Shown: in pieces, positions 1 through 4,708 of the stretch
Layout of the letters: each line of letters starts with the position of its first letter
How positions within the stretch are numbered: the first letter of the stretch is position 1
Assembly (NCBI GenBank): GCA_003222935.1
Contig: QHXL01000436.1
Location: 1-5,044 of the forward strand
Direction: 5' to 3'
DNA: 5,044 nucleotides
Source: Acidobacteriota bacterium
Lineage (GTDB): Bacteria; Acidobacteriota; Blastocatellia; Pyrinomonadales; Pyrinomonadaceae
The notes under the pieces: generated by a model
What the model was told of the DNA's origin: nothing
Database searches by the model: none
The model's input: only the letters and a program-made list of their open reading frames with translations
Position numbers and translations under genes: made by a program

Positions 1-958
1 TGACCGTTCCTGCCGCAGCAATCATTGCAGCGTTATCCGTGGACAGGTGAGGCGAAGGGAAGTAGACAGGCAATTCAAGTTGTTGCCCAATCGCGCGGCA
101 AACTTCACGCAACTTCCCATTACACGCGACGCCTCCAGCTACAATTAATGTCTTCGGGTAGTACTCTTTTGCGATCTTCTCCATCGTCCTGACTAGCGAC
201 TGCACGACCGTGTGCTGAAAACTCGCTGCAAGGTCTTTGATGCCTTGTGACGGTTCGCCACCATTCTCGACCGGAGTCAATCCGGTCTCGCGCACGTATT
301 TGGTGACTGCAGTCTTCAAACCGCTGAAACTAAAGTCGGGAAGTCCATCGCCCATGCGCGGAATAGCGAAGGGCACGGCTTTCGGATTTCCTTCACGAGC
401 GATTCGTTCGATGATTGGTCCACCGGGGTATCCCAGTCCGAGGAGTTTTGCGACCTTGTCGAATGCTTCGCCTGCAGCGTCGTCACGAGTACGCGCCACG
501 ACTTTGTATTTGCCTGCTTCAGGAATATAGAAAATGTTTGTATGGCCCCCGGAAACGATTAGCGCTTCCGCAGGATACTCGATTGGCGGATTCTCAAAGG
601 CCACCGAATAGATGTGACCCTCGATGTGATTCACCCCCACGAATGGTTTGTTGAGTGCGTAGGCCATCGCCTTGGCGTATGAGACACCCACCAAGAGCGA
701 GCCGACCAGCCCGGGGCCGATGGTGACGGCAATGCCATCAATGTCCTGAACTGCGATTCCCGCGCGCTCAAAAGCTTCGTCGACAACTGGAACGATCTTA
801 TCGAGGTGTTCACGTGACGCCAGTTCAGGTACTACACCCCCGAAGCGTTTGTGAATGGGAATCTGGGATGAGATGACGGAGGCGACAATCTCTCGACCGT
901 CGCGGACGATGGCTGCGGCAGTTTCATCGCAAGACGTTTCTATTCCGAGTACAAGCAC
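1..958 (-). CDS. tsaD: TsaD, tRNA N6-adenosine threonylcarbamoyltransferase (3' end cut off)
   Basis: TsaD transfers the threonylcarbamoyl group from threonylcarbamoyl-AMP to A37 of tRNAs that read ANN codons, giving t6A. It works in the cytoplasm with TsaB and TsaE, using the adenylate made by TsaC. The window holds 319 residues. Family proteins are about 335-350 long, so roughly 20-30 C-terminal residues lie beyond the left edge. Visible landmarks are ETSCDET (7-13), [16 protein letters not shown] (36-51), [11 protein letters not shown] (81-91), the metal-binding HIEGH (His111, His115), SGGHT (136-140), [22 protein letters not shown] (159-180, the ASKHA nucleotide-binding region) and STDNA with metal ligand Asp308. 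The start is GTG at 958. An in-frame TAG lies four codons upstream with no other start codon between, so this is the only possible start. No convincing Shine-Dalgarno precedes it. It follows rsmD in the same direction with an 80-base gap partly filled by an inverted repeat. Identification is firm. Confidence 0.96.
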   Translation of the reverse strand, partial: MLVLGIETSCDETAAAIVRDGREIVASVISSQIPIHKRFGGVVPELASREHLDKIVPVVDEAFERAGIAVQDIDGIAVTIGPGLVGSLLVGVSYAKAMAYALNKPFVGVNHIEGHIYSVAFENPPIEYPAEALIVSGGHTNIFYIPEAGKYKVVARTRDDAAGEAFDKVAKLLGLGYPGGPIIERIAREGNPKAVPFAIPRMGDGLPDFSFSGLKTAVTKYVRETGLTPVENGGEPSQGIKDLAASFQHTVVQSLVRTMEKIAKEYYPKTLIVAGGVACNGKLREVCRAIGQQLELPVYFPSPHLSTDNAAMIAAAGTV

Positions 959-1000
959 AAAAGGATTCTAACAACAGTTGACAGCGATTGTCAGAGGCGG

Positions 1001-1070
1001 GTAGCAAAGACTTCAGTCTGTGTCCTCTTGGACGATTATCAGTCGGAACACAGACTGAAGTCTGTGCTAC
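1001..1070. repeat. Inverted repeat with palindromic core ACAGACT-GA-AGTCTGT
   Basis: The left arm 1001-1025 and right arm 1045-1070 are reverse complements apart from one mismatch and one extra base. They are separated by a 19-base loop. Each arm also contains its own short palindrome: ACAGACT-GA-AGTCTGT at 1050-1065 is perfect, and the left-arm version has one mismatch. Transcribed, this would form a long hairpin between rsmD and tsaD. The right arm lies inside the rsmD reading frame, so the element overlaps coding sequence. There is no U-run after the stem, so it is not a standard intrinsic terminator. It resembles dispersed intergenic repeats that I associate with acidobacterial genomes, but dispersal cannot be shown from one window. 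Confidence 0.85.
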
Positions 1071-1629
1071 TGCCTGTCTCATAGAAGCTCAACGTTGCGT
1101 CGCCTTGTTTGAGTGTTCGTGTGCAGTGAAGAGCACCGATATCTTCAGGCAGTTGATTCTTGTGATAATGCTCGGCAATGACGATTCCAGTTTCGGTGAG
1201 TAGTTTGCCGGGATTGGATCCCATGTGCTCAAGTACTCGCAGATAGTTGTCGCTGTAGGGGGGATCGAAATATACGATGTCCCAGGCCGCCATTTTCCGC
1301 GACTCGGCCTGGTGCAAAAATTCCAGGGCTTCAGTGTTGAAAATCTCAGTTTGATCCTCGGGAACCCGACACAGATCAAGGTTGGCTTCAATTAAGCCGC
1401 AAATCTTTCGCGACTTGTCGACAAAGGTCGCATGCGAGGCGCCCCTTGATAGCGCTTCTATCCCCACTGCCCCAGACCCGGCGCAGAGATCCAGAAAGCG
1501 AACCTCATTGATTCGAGGCGCAAGAATATTGAACAGGGTTTCGCGCAGACGATCTGATGTTGGTCTAACGTCTAATGAAGGTGGACTCTTCAAATGCCTG
1601 CCGCGATAGATACCCGCGATTATTCTCAT
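1039..1629 (-). CDS. rsmD: RsmD, 16S rRNA (guanine(966)-N(2))-methyltransferase
   Basis: RsmD is a SAM-dependent enzyme that methylates N2 of G966 in 16S rRNA during 30S assembly. The 196-residue product has the family N-terminus MRIIAGIYRGR, then VRPTSDRLRETLFNIL (21-36), SAM motif I in FLDLCAGSGAVGIEALSRGA (45-64), acidic residue Asp71 in FVDKS, and catalytic motif IV YFDPPY (120-125). The normal C-terminus would end near LSFYE (about residue 184). The last dozen residues, about 185-196 (TGSSTDFSLCSD), are largely encoded by the right arm of the inverted repeat at 1001-1070 and look like an acquired tail. The start is ATG at 1629, with a weak AGAGA ribosome-binding match at 1636-1640, six bases upstream, which is itself the end of another repeat. 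The gene lies between recG and tsaD in the same direction and may share a transcript with them. Identification is firm. Confidence 0.95.
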   Translation of the reverse strand: MRIIAGIYRGRHLKSPPSLDVRPTSDRLRETLFNILAPRINEVRFLDLCAGSGAVGIEALSRGASHATFVDKSRKICGLIEANLDLCRVPEDQTEIFNTEALEFLHQAESRKMAAWDIVYFDPPYSDNYLRVLEHMGSNPGKLLTETGIVIAEHYHKNQLPEDIGALHCTRTLKQGDATLSFYETGSSTDFSLCSD

Positions 1630-1635
1630 ATTGAT

Positions 1636-1729
1636 TCTCTGTGAATCTCTGCGTCTCTGTGCCTTTGTGGTAAACCTATTCGATCTCCGTTGTCACCACA
1701 GAGACACGGAGACGCAGAATACACAGAGA
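1636..1729. repeat. Inverted repeat of CTCTGTGN octamers, copy A
   Basis: The left arm 1636-1671 pairs with the right arm 1695-1729 across a 23-base loop, with a few mismatches and one gap. The left arm contains three tandem octamers of consensus CTCTGTGN (1647-1654, 1655-1662, 1663-1670), and the right arm carries their reverse complement. The element begins two bases after the recG stop codon and ends six bases before the rsmD ATG, so it fills the whole spacer. Its outer end supplies the AGAGA that serves as the weak rsmD ribosome-binding site. The same architecture recurs at 4611-4705. In RNA it would make a stem of about 35 base pairs. No U-run follows, so termination is not indicated. 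Confidence 0.88.
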
Positions 1730-1731
1730 AA

Positions 1732-3315
1732 TCATCCAATGCTTGCTAAGCCAAATCGATCAGTTTCACCAAGATACTTGATCATTCTCTTTGTCTCAGC
1801 CGACGATTTTTTCTCACTCAAATAGTAATCGGCTTCGCCGCGTGCCTGTTCAAGGATCGACTGATCGCGAACCAGATTTCCAATGCGGAATTCAGGCAGC
1901 CCTGCCTGCTTCGTCCCCAGCAACTCTCCCGGTCCGCGTATCTCAAGGTCTTTTTCCGCGATTATGAATCCGTTACTCGTCTTCGCCATGATTCCGAGTC
2001 GCTCTTCAGCAACAACCGTCTTTTTGTCGGTAGTAAGCAAGACGCAAAAACTCTTTTCAGCCCCACGCCCGACACGTCCACGAAGTTGGTGCAGTTGCGA
2101 CAAGCCGAATCTTTCAGCGTGTTCGACAATCATTACTGACGCGTTCGGGACGTCTACTCCAACTTCAATTACCGTTGTTGTGACGAGTATCTGAGTTTCT
2201 CCTGAGGCAAAAGCGTGCATTACATTTTCTTTTTCCGCAGGCTTCATTTTTCCGTGTAAGAGTCCTACGGAAAATTTTGGGAACACAGTGTCGCGCAAAT
2301 ATTCGTAACGTCGTGTCGCGTCTTTCAAATCCATCTTTTCTGACTCTTCAACGAGCGGGTAGACAACATAAACCTGACGACCCGCTTTCACTTCCCGTGA
2401 AATCAAGCGCTTCACTTCCTGTCGCTCATCTTCACCAAAGACCATCGTTTCAATCGGGGTCCGTCCGGGTGGCAACTCATCAATTACCGAAACGTCGAGA
2501 TCTCCGTAAACCGTCATCGCCAGTGACCGGGGTATTGGAGTTGCGGTCATCACCAGCACGTCGGGTTTGATCCCTCGATCGCGGAGTTCTGCGCGTTGCA
2601 AAACGCCGAAGCGATGTTGCTCATCAATAACCACCATGCCGAGCTTGGAAAATGATACCGCCTCCTGGATTAGCGCTTGAGTACCGACGCAGGCATGTAT
2701 CTCTCCATCCTTCAAAGCCGTTTGCAGCCGGCGCTTTTCTGCGGCCCGTAGTGAACCCGTCAGTAACTCAACCCGGTAAGGGGTTTTTGCGAGAAGTCGT
2801 TTGATGTTTCGAGCATGTTGCTCGGCGAGGATTTCTGTCAGCGCCATCAAGGCTGTTTGGTATCCATTTTCCATTGCCGCCATCATCGCGATCAGCGCCA
2901 CAATTGTTTTGCCGCTGCCGACGTCGCCTTGTAACAGACGATTCATTGGCGCCGGCGATTTCATGTCGTTGAATATCTGTGCAGTAACTTTTCGTTGGGC
3001 GCCGGTTAACTTAAAAGGTAAGACTGAAGAGATTGAATCTTTGACGGATTTGTCGATCCGAATCTTTGCGTCCTTCGACTCTTTTACTCTTTCGCCACGT
3101 CTTAAACCGATGGCAAACGTCAACCAAAAGAAGTCTTCGAAGATCATTCGTACGTGCGCAGGACTCCGCGATAGTTCGTAGTCGTTCATCGACACTTCCG
3201 ACGGCGGAAAATGAATTTCCCGCATGGCGCGCGAGCGATCGATAAGTTTGGACCGCTCTCTTAGCGCCTCAGGTAAAGTTTCCGAGATGTCCTTGTCATC
3301 CAGGTTGGCGAGCAC
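1732..3315 (-). CDS. recG: RecG helicase lobes and C-terminal TRG region (recG 3' piece)
   Basis: This is the helicase part of the split recG. Read from the in-frame GTG at 3315 it has 527 residues, but that GTG is internal: the RecG frame already makes sense further upstream. Motifs in order are LTGAQ (103-107), Walker A GDVGSGKT (130-137), TEILAEQH (160-167), GTQALIQ (211-217), Walker B-type DEQHRFGV (231-238), TATPIPR (257-263), TTTVIEVGVDVPN (379-391), QLRGRVGRG (410-418) and the TRG-type stretch AEKDLEIRGPGELLGTKQAGLPEF (453-476). Leu159 stands in MALTEILAEQH where I expect proline (MAPTEILAEQH), a one-base CCG/CTG difference. Made alone it would lack most of the wedge domain, which directs RecG to forks, so independent function is doubtful. 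The stop codon lies two bases from an inverted repeat. Confidence 0.9.
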   Translation of the reverse strand: MLANLDDKDISETLPEALRERSKLIDRSRAMREIHFPPSEVSMNDYELSRSPAHVRMIFEDFFWLTFAIGLRRGERVKESKDAKIRIDKSVKDSISSVLPFKLTGAQRKVTAQIFNDMKSPAPMNRLLQGDVGSGKTIVALIAMMAAMENGYQTALMALTEILAEQHARNIKRLLAKTPYRVELLTGSLRAAEKRRLQTALKDGEIHACVGTQALIQEAVSFSKLGMVVIDEQHRFGVLQRAELRDRGIKPDVLVMTATPIPRSLAMTVYGDLDVSVIDELPPGRTPIETMVFGEDERQEVKRLISREVKAGRQVYVVYPLVEESEKMDLKDATRRYEYLRDTVFPKFSVGLLHGKMKPAEKENVMHAFASGETQILVTTTVIEVGVDVPNASVMIVEHAERFGLSQLHQLRGRVGRGAEKSFCVLLTTDKKTVVAEERLGIMAKTSNGFIIAEKDLEIRGPGELLGTKQAGLPEFRIGNLVRDQSILEQARGEADYYLSEKKSSAETKRMIKYLGETDRFGLASIG

Positions 3316-3863
3316 AGCGTGAATGATTTCCCGCAGTCGCCGAGTTTGCGATATACCGGCACTCGACGCCCAACGTGAATAGCAGCCAGGGCGGGGTCTG
3401 ACTCGTTCTCTTCCGAATGTTCCGGGTCCGTTTGCTCGTCATCCACTATCGGAGCAGCCAGCATCTCCAGCTCGTCAGCTGGTCGATGTAACCTCAAGGA
3501 ATAGGTTCCCCGTTTGTTGTCCCAATCCCATTGCCCGAAAGTAATGAAGCGCGTTCCACGAGCAAGCTTCTTTGTATAGAACTGAACGATTTCGTAAGCG
3601 CGACGTCCGGAGACAAACCACCAAACAACCACCTGGCGTCCGCTGCGGTTGGCAAGGTCCACTCCTGAAACTTCAAAGATGAAAAGTCGCGATTTTGAGA
3701 ACGCATGTTTGTTCCTGACTTGATAACCACCGGCATGCTTCACTTCGAGTTCGAGGGTCGCTTCCATACCGGCCTCAAGATCTTTTATCGTGGCAAGATG
3801 AGATCGGTCCTCATAGCGCATCGGCAGATACGTCAACAGATCTTCGACGGTTGCGTCGTTCAA
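3261..3863 (-). CDS. recG: RecG N-terminal wedge/OB domain (recG middle piece)
   Basis: Residues 1-176 of this frame, read from TTG at 3863, are RecG: TVEDLLTYLPMRYEDRSHLATIKDL (5-29), an OB-fold region with WWFVSGRRAYEIVQFYTKKLARGTRFITFG (81-110), an acidic insertion DDEQTDPEHSEENESD (141-156), then HVGRRVPVYRKLGD (163-176). After Asp176 the frame leaves RecG and the last 24 residues are out-of-frame read-through, overlapping the helicase frame in a different phase. RecG-like sequence continues upstream of the TTG (RKLAAAVASNTNKKHLND), so the TTG is probably not a real start. The wedge domain is the part that splits branched DNA arms, and alone it would have no motor. Confidence 0.85.
   Translation of the reverse strand: MNDATVEDLLTYLPMRYEDRSHLATIKDLEAGMEATLELEVKHAGGYQVRNKHAFSKSRLFIFEVSGVDLANRSGRQVVVWWFVSGRRAYEIVQFYTKKLARGTRFITFGQWDWDNKRGTYSLRLHRPADELEMLAAPIVDDEQTDPEHSEENESDPALAAIHVGRRVPVYRKLGDCGKSFTLCSPTWMTRTSRKLYLRR
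3334..3348 (-). other. recG frameshift site, probable 16-nt deletion between direct repeats
   Basis: Read on the minus strand, the bases AAACTCGGCGACTG encode KLGD in the upstream frame and TRRL in the downstream frame. Both fit RecG, which normally reads VY, about ten residues, then LR(E/K). Here VYRKLGD runs into LREII after only five. Restoring 16 bases would give VYRKLGD-F-x-TRRLREII with the expected spacing, with ACTCGGCGA occurring twice. A 16-nt deletion between those two copies explains the junction; a single missing base would not restore the spacing. Confidence 0.6.
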
Positions 3864-3970
3864 ATGTTTCTTGTTGGTGTTGGAGGCGACAGCTGCCGCC
3901 AGTTTGCGCGTGCAATCTTGTGCTTGTGAAGGTCCTCAATTGGAGTGTTGAGGGAAATAGCACCAGGCAT
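3860..3970 (-). other. recG: Extreme N-terminus of recG (36-codon frame)
   Basis: ATG at 3970 opens a frame reading MPGAISLNTPIEDLHKHKIAR and then out-of-frame residues to TGA at 3860-3862, which overlaps the TTG at 3863. The first 21 residues look like the start of an acidobacterial-type RecG, where a leader of this sort precedes RKLAAAV and TVEDLL; this rests on recollection of the family, not an alignment. The frame switch lies near GCACGCGC (3906-3913). No Shine-Dalgarno is visible upstream of the ATG. Confidence 0.55.
3906..3913 (-). other. recG upstream frameshift site
   Basis: On the minus strand GCACGCGC is read as part of KIARA in the frame from ATG 3970, and as CTRK in the frame that continues into RKLAAAVASN. 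The phase change equals loss of 3n+1 bases, the same as at the second site. The exact extent cannot be fixed without homologues, because the N-terminal leader of RecG is variable. Confidence 0.45.
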
Positions 3971-4032
3971 CAGGCGGATAATAGCATTACGGTGATTGGA
4001 ACACCCTATACGAACCAGTCGTTACTGGCGAT

Positions 4033-4197
4033 GTGCGTTGGCAACGCGCGCTGAAAGAATTTCGTGAGCGTGTCGAGGAATTAAATCAACGAATCCGGCT
4101 TTACAATCTCAAGGCGCCCGCCACGGCGTTTCATCGTAAAGTTATCGATATCGATTCGTTTATCTCTGATCTGGAAAAGGAACACTCGAAGAAATGA
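4033..4197 (+). CDS. Small uncharacterised protein, probably the C-terminal remnant of a larger one
   Basis: From GTG 4033 the frame gives 54 residues beginning VRWQRALKEFRERVEELNQRI, followed by RLYNLKAPATAFHRKVIDID and a charged tail ending EKEHSKK. Protein-like sequence extends upstream of the GTG (GDWNTLYEPVVTGD) as far as a TAA-TAG pair at 3979-3984, but no start codon other than this GTG exists in that stretch and none has a Shine-Dalgarno. The pattern LNxRIxxYNLxxP followed by HR and an acidic helix reminds me of the tail of DUF1992/DnaJC28-like proteins, but this is a weak resemblance. The stop TGA (4195-4197) overlaps the next ATG, indicating translational coupling. It is divergent from recG, which starts only 14 bases beyond the in-frame stops. 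It could be a 5'-truncated gene or a gene with a nearby frameshift. No function is assigned. Confidence 0.55.
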   Translation: MRWQRALKEFRERVEELNQRIRLYNLKAPATAFHRKVIDIDSFISDLEKEHSKK

Positions 4198-4604
4198 CCG
4201 AGCCACTGTCGGATTTAACTCGCGATTCACTTAAGGTTCTGCGACAAGGTCTTTTGCGGCTACACAAAATGTTGCTTGATCTGGAGCGACTAGGGTACGA
4301 GCGTGCCCGTGGTCCAATCAGCAACAGCGTCGGGTTTTTACAGTTGGTGCTTAAGGATCCCTGGTTTGATTGGCTGCATCGATTGTCGGAGTTGATAGTA
4401 CACGTTGATGAAACGCTCGACTCCCGTGATCCGGAAAACCTCCCGACGGAAGAGGATGCTCAAGCTTTGATCGAAAGAGCTAAGGCGTTGTTGACACCAG
4501 CCGAGGAGGGAAGTGAGTTTCAGAAGAATTACTTCCTTGCCTTGCAGCAGTCACCTGACGTTGTGCTGTTACATGCTGACTTGATGAGGGTATTGGGAAG
4601 ATAG
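4194..4604 (+). CDS. Conserved-looking helical protein of unknown function
   Basis: The product has 136 residues, with no signal peptide or membrane segment, so it is probably cytoplasmic. It appears entirely helical: an N-terminal amphipathic stretch (SLKVLRQGLLRLHKMLLDLERLGYE, about 12-36), a loop GPISNSVGFLQLVLKDPWFDWLHRLSELIVHVDETL (41-76), an acidic linker, and a C-terminal helix QKNYFLALQQSPDVVLLHADLMRVLGR. The motif G-P-I-S, then LQLVL-DP-F-WL--LSELIV--DE-L, looks like that of a widespread uncharacterised family with LHR/LLxLER near the start; I cannot name it. The ATG overlaps the upstream stop as ATGA, and AAGGA (4176-4180) lies 13 bases before the start, a little far. It ends six bases before an inverted repeat and faces the bacilliredoxin gene. 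That it is a real gene is likely; its function is unknown. Confidence 0.8.
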   Translation: MTEPLSDLTRDSLKVLRQGLLRLHKMLLDLERLGYERARGPISNSVGFLQLVLKDPWFDWLHRLSELIVHVDETLDSRDPENLPTEEDAQALIERAKALLTPAEEGSEFQKNYFLALQQSPDVVLLHADLMRVLGR

Positions 4605-4610
4605 TTTCTT

Positions 4611-4705
4611 CTCTGTGTTTACCTCTGCGTCTCTGTGCCTCTGTGGTGAAATAGGGTCGAATTCGTTTAACCACAGAGACACAGAGACACGGAGGAAACA
4701 CAGAG
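4611..4705. repeat. Inverted repeat of CTCTGTGN octamers, copy B
   Basis: The left arm 4611-4647 pairs with the right arm 4670-4705 across a 22-base loop, with three mismatches and one bulged base. Octamers CTCTGCGT, CTCTGTGC and CTCTGTGG lie at 4623-4646, matching copy A at 1647-1670 octamer for octamer with a single base difference. The loop sequence differs from copy A. The element lies between two convergent stop codons, six bases after one (4604) and three bases from the other (4709), so it fills the spacer. It is symmetric, and a hairpin here could protect or end both transcripts, but there is no U-run on either side. Confidence 0.9.
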
Positions 4706-4708
4706 GTT

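Larger units (their letters stand above)
1732..3970 (-). pseudogene. recG: recG, ATP-dependent DNA helicase, split over three frames
   Basis: RecG is a monomeric superfamily 2 helicase that binds branched DNA, reverses stalled forks and processes Holliday junctions and R-loops. The whole family architecture is here but in three successive frames. Frame one runs from ATG 3970 and gives MPGAISLNTPIEDLHKHKIAR before a stop at 3860-3862. Frame two resumes near 3908 as RKLAAAVASN and carries the wedge/OB domain to VPVYRKLGD near 3338. Frame three resumes near 3348-3336 as TRRLREIIHAVLA and carries both helicase lobes to TGA at 1732. Summed, this is about 745 residues, close to a full-length RecG. 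Each shift equals the loss of 3n+1 bases. No other stops or motif losses are visible, so this is a recent lesion or a sequence error rather than an old pseudogene. The start has no visible Shine-Dalgarno. That all parts belong to one recG is firm; whether the cell makes intact RecG is open. Confidence 0.85.

Noticed and set aside
237..654. Plus-strand frames opposite tsaD
   Set aside because: They are antisense shadows of a strongly conserved gene with no start context of their own.
1001..1070. Intrinsic terminator between rsmD and tsaD
   Set aside because: The stem is long and not especially GC-rich, it overlaps the coding end of rsmD, and no U-run follows it.
1636..1729. CRISPR-like or tandem-repeat array
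   Set aside because: The octamers are contiguous with no spacers, and the two blocks are inverted relative to each other, so this is a hairpin element.
1631..1825. A 64-codon plus-strand frame over the first octamer repeat
   Set aside because: Its sequence (CESLRLCAFVVN, HRDTETQNTQ) is just translated CTCTGTG repeat followed by antisense recG; it is a known type of spurious prediction.
3325..3350. Programmed ribosomal frameshift joining the recG pieces
   Set aside because: There is no slippery heptamer or obvious stimulatory structure, RecG is not known to use one, and a -1 shift would still leave the conserved spacing five residues short.
3971..3990. A -10-like TATTAT on the minus strand just before the recG ATG, possibly for a leaderless mRNA
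   Set aside because: No acceptable -35 sequence is found at 16-18 bases, and an AT-rich hexamer alone is weak evidence.
3705..4054. Plus-strand frames across the recG N-terminus
   Set aside because: They are antisense to recG, where the minus strand gives recognisable RecG residues, and they read nothing protein-like themselves.
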